From assembly GCA_020216985.1 (NCBI GenBank), contig JAIWOH010000167.1, forward strand, positions 1 through 10,000: 10,000 nucleotides of DNA. The letters are read 5' to 3'. Numbering within the stretch: position 1 is the stretch's first letter; each line of letters opens with the position of its first letter. This stretch comes from Nitrospira sp. GTDB taxonomy: Bacteria; Nitrospirota; Nitrospiria; Nitrospirales; Nitrospiraceae. Of this stretch, positions 1 through 7,805 are shown one piece after another. The position numbers and the translations under genes were made by a program. Below the pieces are notes generated by a model, which had not been told where the DNA came from, searched no databases, and saw nothing but the letters and a program-made list of their open reading frames with translations.

Positions 1-805
1 TGCCTCCTGTAGCGCGATCCGACGCCACTTGTAGGACGATCGCCGCCGTGATCCGCTCCTTGCCGTCGCCGAAACCGTAGGCGAGAGACAAATCGCAAAG
101 CTGGTTGATCAGCCGGGGAATCCCCCCGCTGAGCCGACACACCAGAGAACAGGCGTAGTCGGTGAAAAGATCGGGATCGCCCCCGACGATCGCCAACCGA
201 TGACGAATGTAGGATCGGACGTCGGCCTCGCCGAGCGGCTCCAGGGCATAATCCACCGTGATCCGTTGCGCGAATTGCCGCATGTCCGGACGGGTCAGCA
301 TGGCCCGCAGCGTGGGTTGTCCTGCCAGCACGATCTGCAACCCGATCTGACGGCCGTCGTTGAGATTGGACAGAAGCCGGAGATCTTCCAACATCTGCAG
401 ATTGAGATTTTGCGCTTCGTCGACGATGAGCAACACCTGCCGGCTCGGCGCGTACGCCTGTTTCAAGAACGCCGTGATCCGGCGAAACTGGTTGACGGTA
501 TCGAGGCCGGAGACGTCAAGCCCGAACGCGTCGGCGACCCAGGGCAAAAGACTGGTATCGTTCGGATGGGTCGTGCCGATCACGCCGACGGTAAACCGGC
601 CCCGATGCTCTTCCAGAATTTTATTCAGAAGGGTGGTCTTTCCGGTCCCCGGTTCCCCCGTGAGCACGGTGAAGACCGCGCGATTGAGAAGACCGTACTC
701 CAGGACGTTCAGCCCCGGCTTATGCCGTCCGCTGAGAAAGAGAAATTCCGGATCGGGCAACAGGGAGAATGGCTTCGCGCGGAGCCGATAAAACGATTCG
801 TACAT
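1..805 (-). CDS. XrtA-associated ExeA/GspA-like AAA ATPase (3' end beyond window)
   Basis: The frame opens with MYESFYRLRAKPFSLLPDP, a beginning typical of the ExeA/GspA family and of the PEP-CTERM/XrtA-associated ATPase (TIGR03015-like). Visible are a Walker A motif GEPGTGKT at residues 50-57, a Walker B motif LLIVDEAQ at about 125-132, a conserved AGQP at 161-164, FAQRI at 178-182 (likely arginine-finger region) and GGIPRLIN, a sensor-2-like stretch. It should be a cytosolic AAA+ ATPase. Its partner and exact role in XrtA exopolysaccharide clusters are unknown. The start ATG lies 6 bases after the stop of the kinase gene, so translational coupling is likely; the ribosome binding site is weak. 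About 268 codons are visible and no stop is reached, so the C-terminus is missing only because the window ends. The family call is firm; the link to XrtA rests on the neighbours. Confidence 0.9.
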   Translation of the reverse strand, partial: MYESFYRLRAKPFSLLPDPEFLFLSGRHKPGLNVLEYGLLNRAVFTVLTGEPGTGKTTLLNKILEEHRGRFTVGVIGTTHPNDTSLLPWVADAFGLDVSGLDTVNQFRRITAFLKQAYAPSRQVLLIVDEAQNLNLQMLEDLRLLSNLNDGRQIGLQIVLAGQPTLRAMLTRPDMRQFAQRITVDYALEPLGEADVRSYIRHRLAIVGGDPDLFTDYACSLVCRLSGGIPRLINQLCDLSLAYGFGDGKERITAAIVLQVASDRATGG

Positions 806-811
806 GGCGAC

Positions 812-1654
812 CTATCTTGCCCATTTCCGATCGGCCGACACCGCCCGCTTGACTTTCGACATACTGAGTTGATCGCGCCCGGACTTATTTAGAACCGTCC
901 CCAGCACGGCGATTCCCCCTTTTAAGACGTGCAGAGTCTGCTGGAGATCCGGCTCGGACGTTTTGCCGTCCTCCACCACGAGAAGCAGCGCGTCGAGCTG
1001 AGGGCCGAACGCCAACACATCCGCGCGATCAAGCACCGGCGGCAGATCGAAAATCACGATCCGGGACTCATATCGATGTTTCAATTCCTTGCCGAGCGCC
1101 GTCATGCGCGGGGAGGCCAAAATTTCGGCCGACTGCGCCGTCCCCCGCCCTCCCGGCAGCACGACCAGACGGCCGAGACCGGGATAGAGCAACATTTCCT
1201 CGACGGGCAGTCCGTCCAGCAAATACTCCGTCAAGCCCGGTTTCCGCTCCAACTCCAAGACTTCATGAATCCGCGGCGCCCGCAAATCCGCATCGACCAG
1301 CAACACCGTTTGGTTGGGCTCGGTGGCGACGGCGATGGCCAGGTTGATCGCCGTCAACGTCTTGCCCGCGCCGTCTCGCGGACTGGTGACCCCCAGCATG
1401 TTCCAACCGTTTTCCCGCAAACGATGAAGCACCTGGGTTCTCAGGATTTTGTATGAGTCTGCAAAGGGTGAATCGTGTCCGGTGAGGATTCGCCGCCGCC
1501 GCAGCACGTCCTCATGAATGACGATCGAACGGGTCCGTGAATACAGGATGGTCGGCGGCGCGGCGGTCGGCGGCGAATCCTGACGAGGCGGCACCCGTGC
1601 CGACTGTTGCTGAGCTTTGAACCGATCCATGGCACTCTGCAAATGTTCCATCAT
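812..1654 (-). CDS. CpsD/Wzc-like P-loop tyrosine kinase homologue (XrtA-associated BY-kinase type), no tyrosine tail
   Basis: This 280-residue cytosolic protein carries the bacterial tyrosine (BY) kinase fold. It has a Walker A variant SPRDGAGKT (91-99), a Walker A' motif LLVDAD (118-123) and a Walker B motif IVIFD (199-203). The segment SYKILRTQV (67-75) before the P-loop is typical of CpsD/CapB proteins. The first 60 residues are proline- and arginine-rich and probably disordered. BY-kinases pair with a Wzz-like membrane protein, here the gene immediately upstream (26-base gap), to control polymer length or export. The C-terminus ends in basic residues (VKRAVSADRKWAR) and has no tyrosine cluster, so normal autophosphorylation cycling is doubtful. 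The start has two ATGs in tandem; AAAGGA lies about 10 bases upstream of the first. It could alternatively be a non-kinase ParA/MinD-like ATPase, but gene order favours the CpsD role. Confidence 0.88.
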   Translation of the reverse strand: MMEHLQSAMDRFKAQQQSARVPPRQDSPPTAAPPTILYSRTRSIVIHEDVLRRRRILTGHDSPFADSYKILRTQVLHRLRENGWNMLGVTSPRDGAGKTLTAINLAIAVATEPNQTVLLVDADLRAPRIHEVLELERKPGLTEYLLDGLPVEEMLLYPGLGRLVVLPGGRGTAQSAEILASPRMTALGKELKHRYESRIVIFDLPPVLDRADVLAFGPQLDALLLVVEDGKTSEPDLQQTLHVLKGGIAVLGTVLNKSGRDQLSMSKVKRAVSADRKWAR

Positions 1655-1680
1655 GATTCCGCCGTCCTTTCGCTTTCCGC

Positions 1681-3426
1681 TTATGTGAGCCCCAGTTTGC
1701 GCATCGCGGCATACCAGATGACGTCGAGAGGGTAGAACAACACGTGCACGGACACCGCCAACAGCACTACCACGCCGATTCCCGCCGCCGCGATGCCGTA
1801 CCGTCGTCTGGTAAAGCGACGGAGATCGTCCTCGTTGGCCAAATAGGGAATGACGGCCAACGGCGGCAGCCCCGCGACCGCGCCGAGATGCCGTTCCCCG
1901 CGAATCGAACGGTCGAGTTGCTCGAACAGCGCACCGCTGCCGGCTCCGCCCCCCAAGGCCAAAATCAAGCCCAAAATCATGATGACCGGACGGTTGGGCT
2001 TTTCCGGTTTTTCGGGCAGATCCGGCGGATCGATCAACGAAAACCGTTCGCCCTTTCGTTGGATCTCCAACTCCTTGGACACCTCGGCCTCCAACAGCCG
2101 AGAGGTAATCTCCTCGTGCTTGCGGATCGCCTCTTCACGGTTCCGGACCAGATCAAGATAGGTCGGCTCAACGTGCACCGTCTGCTCGATCCGCTTCGCG
2201 TACTCGCTCACCCGTTTCTTGATGCCCTCCCTGGATTTTTTCAACGCTTGCAGAGTGGAATTCGCAGTGGCCAGCTGCGCCTGGATGTTGATGTAGGCGG
2301 GATTCTCCGGCTTCACCTCGACCTTTCGACGGTCGGCCTTGATCACGCGATTCAGTTCCTGCTCCAAGGAGGCAATCGACCGACGGGCCAAAATGACATC
2401 GGGATGTTCATCTCCATAAGTGTCGAGCAACGTCGCCAGCCGCGCCCGTTCGCCCGTCAATCTTTTTTGCAGCTCCTCCGGTGTTTCCTGCTCATTGATG
2501 TCTCGTTCGAGAGCCGCAATCTGTTGTTGAATTTGAATGACGTCGGGATGTTCCGGCGACAGATAACCGGTCATGCTTGCATACTGCGCCCGCAGAGCCC
2601 TCAGCCGTTCGCTCGAATCGAGAATCCGCTCTCCGCTGGCCGCGATGATCGGCGTATTGGGTTTCAACGTCGCCAATTCTCCTTCCAGATACGTCTTGCG
2701 TTCCTCCCAGCTCCGGATCTCGCGGTCGATGTCGAGCAGTTCTCGCTCCGCCTGGTTGAGCATCGTCATGTTCAAACTGGTCAGTTCCGGCAGGGCGCCT
2801 TCCGCCCGCTGTTTGACGGCAGAGAGTTGCTCCTGAATCTCACGAATCCGTTGAGCCAGCCGTCCTTCCTCTTTTTTCAGGAACTCGGTCGTCTCTTGGG
2901 CATGCCGTTCTCGCGTCTTGAGGTTTTCTCCGAGAAACAGGCTCGTCAATTCATTGGCGACCTTCTGGGCGATTTGGGGCGATTCTCCCTCATAAGACAA
3001 GGTGAACGCGATCGTCGCCTGGGTCGGCGTTTGCGTGCGCTTGTCGATGATCTTGACGTTCATGACTTCCACACGGATGTTGTCGGCGAACCGTTCCAAG
3101 ACCTCCTCGGTACTGCCGGTCTGCCTGAGCTTCTTGTACAGACCGAACTCGTCCACGAATTTCATCAAGGTCGAGCGCGTCATGACCTGCTGCTTGATCG
3201 TCTCGATTCGTTGATCGGCGTAGCTTGTAATGGCGGAACGGACGATGTCGGCGGGGATTTCCTGTTCCTCGATCAAAATGGTGGCGGTGGACTTATAGAC
3301 CGGCGGCCACAGGTAGGCCACCGCGACGCTCGCGAGAAAGATGACGGTCGTGACCACGATGATGGGCACGCGCCTGCGTCGCACAATCTGCCCGATTTGC
3401 TGTAACGTAAGAGAGGTTCGTTCCAT
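1681..3426 (-). CDS. XrtA-type polysaccharide chain-length determinant (Wzz/GNVR family)
   Basis: This 581-residue inner-membrane protein has the polysaccharide co-polymerase plan. A first membrane helix lies at about 20-39, followed by the Wzz start VYKSTATILIEEQ (43-55) and a long periplasmic coiled-coil region (about 170-460). A proline-rich motif PEKPEKPNRP (471-480) leads into a second helix (480-502). A third helix at about 544-565 precedes a short tail ending RKLGLT. Three helices, rather than the classic two, resembles the XrtA-associated subfamily (TIGR03007-like). It should set glycan chain length and work with the kinase encoded next. An AGGA ribosome binding site sits 8-10 bases before ATG. 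The segment 284-350 contains EHPDVI twice (292-297 and 340-345), suggesting an internal duplication. The family call is secure; the polymer is unknown. Confidence 0.92.
   Translation of the reverse strand: MERTSLTLQQIGQIVRRRRVPIIVVTTVIFLASVAVAYLWPPVYKSTATILIEEQEIPADIVRSAITSYADQRIETIKQQVMTRSTLMKFVDEFGLYKKLRQTGSTEEVLERFADNIRVEVMNVKIIDKRTQTPTQATIAFTLSYEGESPQIAQKVANELTSLFLGENLKTRERHAQETTEFLKKEEGRLAQRIREIQEQLSAVKQRAEGALPELTSLNMTMLNQAERELLDIDREIRSWEERKTYLEGELATLKPNTPIIAASGERILDSSERLRALRAQYASMTGYLSPEHPDVIQIQQQIAALERDINEQETPEELQKRLTGERARLATLLDTYGDEHPDVILARRSIASLEQELNRVIKADRRKVEVKPENPAYINIQAQLATANSTLQALKKSREGIKKRVSEYAKRIEQTVHVEPTYLDLVRNREEAIRKHEEITSRLLEAEVSKELEIQRKGERFSLIDPPDLPEKPEKPNRPVIMILGLILALGGGAGSGALFEQLDRSIRGERHLGAVAGLPPLAVIPYLANEDDLRRFTRRRYGIAAAGIGVVVLLAVSVHVLFYPLDVIWYAAMRKLGLT
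2393..2554 (-). repeat. Internal 48-codon repeat within the chain-length gene (EHPDVI motif twice)
   Basis: Two segments 144 bases apart, in frame, both encode a tyrosine a few residues upstream followed by EHPDVI and then an R/Q-rich helix with (I)A(A/S)LE. On the plus strand both contain ATGAC, one variable base, then TCGGGATGTTC, at 2393-2409 and 2537-2553. The repeat is clear at the protein level, degenerate in DNA outside this core, and lies in the predicted periplasmic coiled coil. Confidence 0.6.
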
Positions 3427-3448
3427 AGGCCTATCCTGGTTCGTTGTT

Positions 3449-4657
3449 TCAACGACTTGTCGAGAACTTGAGGGGAAAATACGTCGCCATCAGCCGCACC
3501 GCGTGGGATTCGCCGGTCCGGTCGTCTCCTTCGAATTCGCGCCGCGAATAGGTGTACCCAACGTCCATGGCCCAGTATTCATCAAAGTGCCAGCGGAGAT
3601 GAGGATCGATGTAAAAGAACCTGGTTTCTCGAAACCGCGCTCCCCCTGTAAAAAGCTCGTTCGTCGCCACGGGATTGATGACCGAGGCCTGTCCGCTGAT
3701 CGAGAACGTAAGATGGTCCGTCACTTGATAGCTCCCCTTGAGCAGCAAATGGTCTTTTTGAATTAAGAGCCCGAATCCACTGGGGAAGATGTCCCTTCCG
3801 ATCTCGAGAGAGACGTTGGCCCGCTCGAATTTCTTGGTGAGATTGCCGTTGAATACCCAGACGGTCGAACTATCCTCCAACGTCCCGATCCTCGTATCGA
3901 TGCGATTGGTAATGAACAGCGGCCCGCCGGAGGCGGAGAGGGTCAGTTGCTCGGAAAAGACGTGCGTGGCTCCCATCTGAGCGCCGTAGGTGTCGGCGAC
4001 CAAGTTCCCTCGATCAGGCAACGAAAAGCGAGTGAACAGGCCGGTCAAACGGATCGTGTCCGTCTCGCGGACGTTATACGAGAGGGTCTCGCTGGCCGTG
4101 TGCACGTCATAGTCGAACAAGAAGACTCGCTGACTTCCCCCCTCATAGTCGGCTTTTTGGTACTGGTATGAGGTCCTAGCCGACAATCGGTCCGTCAAGC
4201 TATAGGTCCACGCCGGCCCGGCAGACCATGCGTTCCGCTGAGCGAACGTGAGCACGACCCCCGTTTCAAGAAGCTCACTCCGTAACGTATTGTCTCGATT
4301 CAAGCCGCCGTTGAATTCCCAGAGACTCCGATCCTGACGATACTGCACGGACAAGGGGAAATGGAGGTTATAGATTTTCGCGTCGCGCTCTCCATAGTAC
4401 TCGACGTAATCGAACGCCAGACGGCTGCTCACCTGCAGCAACTCGGTCGCCCCGATGAGCCGGACGGCAGGAGAGATCCAATAGGCATAGGTCGACAGTT
4501 GCGGCTCGAGCGCCAAGAGCAGGTTGGAGTGATATTCGCCTCTCACACTCATGGAGGGCTCGATCGACCATTCCGCAGCCCGTGCAGCTCCTTGACCGAT
4601 CACCGTCAGCAAACTTCCCATCACCATCCCCCAGAACCCCACTCGCCAAGACGTCAT
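3449..4657 (-). CDS. XrtA-system outer-membrane beta-barrel protein
   Basis: From the internal ATG at 4657 the product is 402 residues. It begins with a classic signal peptide: a basic start with R5, a hydrophobic core GFWGMVMGSLLTVIG, and a likely cut after ARA before AEW at residue 28. The rest alternates polar and hydrophobic residues with many aromatics (repeated strands such as LSARTSYQYQKADYEGG and MDVGYTYSRREFEG). It ends near YFPLKF, like an outer-membrane beta-barrel. It resembles the uncharacterised PEP-CTERM-associated protein family (TIGR03016-like). The start at 4657 has an excellent AGAGGGGGA site six bases upstream; a longer frame from 4708 lacks one. It lies between the short export protein and the chain-length protein, so it may supply the outer-membrane pore for the glycan. 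That function is inferred; the barrel and location are well supported. Confidence 0.85.
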   Translation of the reverse strand: MTSWRVGFWGMVMGSLLTVIGQGAARAAEWSIEPSMSVRGEYHSNLLLALEPQLSTYAYWISPAVRLIGATELLQVSSRLAFDYVEYYGERDAKIYNLHFPLSVQYRQDRSLWEFNGGLNRDNTLRSELLETGVVLTFAQRNAWSAGPAWTYSLTDRLSARTSYQYQKADYEGGSQRVFLFDYDVHTASETLSYNVRETDTIRLTGLFTRFSLPDRGNLVADTYGAQMGATHVFSEQLTLSASGGPLFITNRIDTRIGTLEDSSTVWVFNGNLTKKFERANVSLEIGRDIFPSGFGLLIQKDHLLLKGSYQVTDHLTFSISGQASVINPVATNELFTGGARFRETRFFYIDPHLRWHFDEYWAMDVGYTYSRREFEGDDRTGESHAVRLMATYFPLKFSTSR

Positions 4658-4663
4658 GCCGAT

Positions 4664-4672
4664 TCCCCCTCT
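4664..4672 (-). promoter_or_regulatory. Ribosome binding site fixing the barrel protein start
   Basis: On the minus strand AGAGGGGGA is followed by six bases and then ATG at 4657. The alternative ATG at 4708 is preceded by GTTCCCTAAGCT, which has no Shine-Dalgarno match, and it would put 17 extra residues in front of a complete signal peptide. Confidence 0.65.
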
Positions 4673-4711
4673 CATTGCCGTCGCGCGAGGGGAACATTGC
4701 TCTTTCATAGC

Positions 4712-5362
4712 TTAGGGAACCACCACGACATCACCGCGCTGGAGCATGATGTTCTGTTCAAGCCCTCTTCCGTTGCGGACGTCCCCGTACCTGAACGGAT
4801 AGACTCTTTGCTCGCCCTTTTCTCTCCTGATGACCTTAATGTCGTTTTCCTTGGCGAAGGGGGTCAGGCCTCCGGCCAGGCTCAGGGCCTGAAGCACATC
4901 GGTATAGTGACCGACCAGAAATTCTCCCGGTCTGGCGACGCGCCCGGTGACGTAAATCTTGTTACTCATGATTTTCGTCACCATGACCGTCACATGCGGG
5001 TTCGGCATAAATTTGTTCAGACGTGTGACCAGCTCCTGCCGCACATCCTCGACCGTCCGGCCTGAAGCGACGATATCTCCCACAAGGGGGAACGAAATCA
5101 TCCCGTCCGGGCGGACGACGACTTCCTGCGTGAGCTGCTCGTCCCGCCATACGGAAATTTTCACCACGTCCTCCGGTCCCAACAAATACGCCGGGTCCGC
5201 CAGGAGGCCCGATTCAGCCTCGCCGGCGGCCTGGTCGGCAGACTGGATCGGTTGAGGAGCCAAAAAATCCGGCACGTAGTCGGTGACAGAAGCGCAGTGT
5301 TGGAGGACCGGTGCCAGCAGGATGCACCAGAGGGCGGACCACGCGAATTTCGTCTGTTTCAT
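4712..5362 (-). CDS. Polysaccharide export protein (Wza/OPX family, short XrtA type)
   Basis: From the ATG at 5362 the product has 216 residues. A hydrophobic N-terminal export signal (about 6-22) ends at C23, so it is probably a lipoprotein, although the lipobox VLQHC has an unusual His before Cys. The Poly_export domain follows: YLLGPEDVVKISVW at 59-72, then VVVRPDGMISFPLVGDI (81-97). An SLBB domain comes next with IYVTGRVARPGEF (136-148), LSLAGGLTPFA (160-170) and the final LQRGDVVVVP. It matches the XrtA/PEP-CTERM export protein type (TIGR03027-like). There is no C-terminal helix like the one that forms the Wza outer-membrane pore, so a partner pore is expected; the next gene encodes a beta-barrel. 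An AGGAGA site just before 5362 and the export signal argue against the longer frame from 5431. The stop is 54 bases before the barrel start. Confidence 0.9.
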   Translation of the reverse strand: MKQTKFAWSALWCILLAPVLQHCASVTDYVPDFLAPQPIQSADQAAGEAESGLLADPAYLLGPEDVVKISVWRDEQLTQEVVVRPDGMISFPLVGDIVASGRTVEDVRQELVTRLNKFMPNPHVTVMVTKIMSNKIYVTGRVARPGEFLVGHYTDVLQALSLAGGLTPFAKENDIKVIRREKGEQRVYPFRYGDVRNGRGLEQNIMLQRGDVVVVP

Positions 5363-5365
5363 TGT

Positions 5366-5371
5366 TCTCCT
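5366..5371 (-). promoter_or_regulatory. Ribosome binding site fixing the export protein start
   Basis: AGGAGA on the minus strand lies three bases before ATG at 5362. The upstream ATG at 5431 would overlap the end of the prsT gene and would add a charged 23-residue leader before the export signal, which is unlikely for a secreted protein. Confidence 0.65.
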
Positions 5372-5393
5372 ATCCTCGTTCGACTTGCCTTCT

Positions 5394-7784
5394 CTAGCCT
5401 TGTAACTGCGCCAACACGGATTTGGCCTCATCCAGCCCGGGGAACGGCTTCGGCGACGCCACGGCTTTCTGAAGATAGGTCTTGGCTTCCGCCGTCTTCC
5501 CGGTTTTGTAATAGGCCATGCCCAAATGATAATTGACCACCGGATGATCCGGCGCTTTGGCCGCGGCCTGCTGAATAAAGTGCAGGGCCTGACCGGAATT
5601 TCCCATCTTCAGATGCACCCACCCCAGCGTATCGAGAAAATACGGATTGGGCGCGACCGTTTCAAAGTCTTGCGACAGCGCAAGGGCCCGCTCCAGGCTC
5701 TTTTGATCGCCTTTCGCGTCCGCCAGCAACGACGCCAAATTATTGGCCGCCAGCAACGCGCGCGGATTGTTGCGCAAGATGGTCTCATACTCCTCAATGG
5801 CCCGGTCGAACCGCGCGGCCTCCGTCAACGAGGTGGCCAGCGTCATGCGCAGGTCTTCGCTCCTCGGATTGGCCGCCAATCCCTTCTCCAGAATCGTCCA
5901 CGCTTCTTCCCGTTTCCCCTGGGCCAGTTTGAGGTTGGCCAAATGGAGCCACGGCTGCACCCAGTCGGGTTTTCGTCGGGTGGCCTCTACGAATCGGCGT
6001 TCGGCTCCCGCCGGGTCCCGCTCCATCAGCGCGATCTCACCGAGCAACCCCTCCGCATAGGGATGGTTCGGATTTTGAGCCAATAACCCCTCCAGCCGCC
6101 GTTTGGCATCGGCCGGTTTCCCGCGCTGCAGATCCAACTGCACCAACGCCACCAAGGGATCGGGAGCATCCGGATACTTTTTGCGAGCCCGCTCGAACGC
6201 CTCGCGGGCTTTGTCCCATTCCTTCCGAGCCTGATACAGACGGCCTTCCGCCAAATCCGCCATCGCGCTGTCCGCCCCCGCCTCGCGGGCTCGAGCCAGC
6301 GTCTCGGCCGTCGCCGCCCAATCCTTTTCCGCAGCCTGCAACCGCAACAAGGCGCTCAGGGTCTTCAAGTTCTTGGGGTCCTGCTTTGAGAGTCCTTCCA
6401 CGCGGGCGCGCGCATCCTTGATGTTGCCCGACGAGGAATCGATCGCGGCCAAGGCCATCTGCGCCTCTTTCAACTGCGGATTGAGGGCCGCGGCCTTCTC
6501 GAAACTTTCCTTGGCCAGCTCCTTGTCAGCCGTCGCCAGGTAGGCCTGACCGAGCAACATGTGGACGTCGGCGAGATCCGGTTGATCTTTCAAGACGCTG
6601 CGGAAGTCTTGGATCGCGTCCTTCGCATGGCCTTGTTGCAACGCGATCTTCCCCCGTAGCAACAGCGCCTGCGACATACGGGAATTCTCTTTCAACACCT
6701 CCGCGAGCAGCCTCTCGGCGTCTTCCCGTTTCCCCGTCGACCAATCGATCGCCGCCAGCTTGACCTTCGCCTCCTGCTCGGCCGGCTTGCCGCGAAAGTC
6801 GTCCCGCGCCTGCTCGTACACCGCCCGAGCTTTCTCGGGCTGGCGGTTCAATTCATAGAGCTCGCCCAGCGCGAATCGTAGGGCGTGGGACTTGGGCAAC
6901 GCCTTCTGCGCGTCCATCAACGCGGTCTCCGCCTCCGACGCCCCCTTGCGGGCATAGAGGAATTTCACCAGCCCCAGATACCGCTGCTCGTTTTCGGGGT
7001 CCAGCTTGATCACCTCGCGCAACACGGATTCGGCATCGTCGAAGCGGCGGCGTTCGTCATAAAAACCGGCAAGGCGGATACGATGGTCCAGATTTTTCGG
7101 CTCCGCGTCGATGATTTTTTTGAGGACCGTTTCAGCCTTGTCGAATTTTTCCAAACGGGTCAAGGCGGACGCGAACGAGTCCAAAAGCTGGAAATCGTTC
7201 GGGTTCGCATCGATGGCTCGTTGCATGACCGACTCGACTTCCGCCGTCCGCCCGAGGGCGAGATACAACGTCGCAAGCAACGTCGCCGCGGAGGGATCCG
7301 TCGGATGGTCTTTCGCCAGGGCTTCCGCCGCCGTCAACGCTCCGTCGCGGTCACCCCGCACAGCCTGCACGGCGATCGTGAGCGTCCGCGCCTCGACCTG
7401 ATTCGGATTCTTGCCCAGCACTTTCTTGGCCGTTTCCTCTACCTGGTCGATCGCCCCGGCTTGCAGGTAAAACTTGGCGAGCTTCACCAAAGCCTTTTCA
7501 TGGTCGGGAGCCAATTCCACGACCCGCTGATAGTTGGCGAACGCCTCCCGCCAGTTCTTCTCTTTCTCCTCGACCTCGGCGAACAGATAGTGGGCCTCGA
7601 CATCCTTCGGATCGATCTTGAGCACATTGCGCAGCGCCACGCGGGCCTTGGCCAGGTTGTCCTCTTGAATGTAGGTCTGCGCCTTGGCCAGATAGTTGGC
7701 TTTTCGTTCCTCCGGTCCTCCGCAACCGACAGTCGCAAGGACCAACCCGACGACCACATACTCGATCAGTTTACGAGCAAACAT
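5394..7784 (-). CDS. prsT: PrsT-like TPR lipoprotein of the XrtA/PEP-CTERM system
   Basis: This 796-residue protein starts with a short basic region and a hydrophobic stretch (YVVVGLVLATVG) ending at C21, in a lipobox-like TVGC. It is therefore probably lipid-anchored and periplasm-facing. The rest is almost entirely tetratricopeptide repeats (roughly twenty, residues about 30-790), with recurring signatures such as ALVKLAKFYLQAG, ADVHMLLGQAYLA, PRALLAANNLASLLAD and PVVNYHLGMAYYKTGKTAEA. The size, lipoprotein start and wall-to-wall TPRs match PrsT (TIGR02917-like). From memory that family is usually nearer 900 residues, so this member is somewhat short. PrsT is a conserved companion of XrtA exopolysaccharide clusters, probably a scaffold; its biochemical role is not established. 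The start has a GGAGAAGG ribosome binding site. The gene follows the transferase by 21 bases and precedes the export gene by 31. Confidence 0.87.
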   Translation of the reverse strand: MFARKLIEYVVVGLVLATVGCGGPEERKANYLAKAQTYIQEDNLAKARVALRNVLKIDPKDVEAHYLFAEVEEKEKNWREAFANYQRVVELAPDHEKALVKLAKFYLQAGAIDQVEETAKKVLGKNPNQVEARTLTIAVQAVRGDRDGALTAAEALAKDHPTDPSAATLLATLYLALGRTAEVESVMQRAIDANPNDFQLLDSFASALTRLEKFDKAETVLKKIIDAEPKNLDHRIRLAGFYDERRRFDDAESVLREVIKLDPENEQRYLGLVKFLYARKGASEAETALMDAQKALPKSHALRFALGELYELNRQPEKARAVYEQARDDFRGKPAEQEAKVKLAAIDWSTGKREDAERLLAEVLKENSRMSQALLLRGKIALQQGHAKDAIQDFRSVLKDQPDLADVHMLLGQAYLATADKELAKESFEKAAALNPQLKEAQMALAAIDSSSGNIKDARARVEGLSKQDPKNLKTLSALLRLQAAEKDWAATAETLARAREAGADSAMADLAEGRLYQARKEWDKAREAFERARKKYPDAPDPLVALVQLDLQRGKPADAKRRLEGLLAQNPNHPYAEGLLGEIALMERDPAGAERRFVEATRRKPDWVQPWLHLANLKLAQGKREEAWTILEKGLAANPRSEDLRMTLATSLTEAARFDRAIEEYETILRNNPRALLAANNLASLLADAKGDQKSLERALALSQDFETVAPNPYFLDTLGWVHLKMGNSGQALHFIQQAAAKAPDHPVVNYHLGMAYYKTGKTAEAKTYLQKAVASPKPFPGLDEAKSVLAQLQG

Positions 7785-7805
7785 CGCCCTTCTCCTCGCC
7801 CGGCG

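Noticed and set aside
200..892. Plus-strand open frame of 230 codons opposite the ATPase
   Set aside because: Antisense to Walker A/B-containing coding sequence; no recognisable domain and no ribosome binding site evidence.
1744..3405. Open frame of 553 codons on the plus strand
   Set aside because: It lies wholly antisense to the chain-length gene, whose protein shows clear family motifs. The translated frame is rich in R, Q, H and L without domains, as expected of an antisense shadow in GC-rich DNA.
3441..3455. Small hairpin TCGTTG-TTT-CAACGA at the end of the barrel gene
   Set aside because: Only a 6-bp stem, no T-run on either strand, and the next gene begins within about 20 bases, so it is not a credible terminator.
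4658..4708. Longer start for the barrel protein at 4708
   Set aside because: No ribosome binding site, and it would bury a complete signal peptide behind 17 residues. The ATG at 4657 has a strong site.
5363..5431. Longer start for the export protein at 5431
   Set aside because: It overlaps the prsT end and adds a charged leader before the export signal; the ATG at 5362 has AGGAGA upstream.
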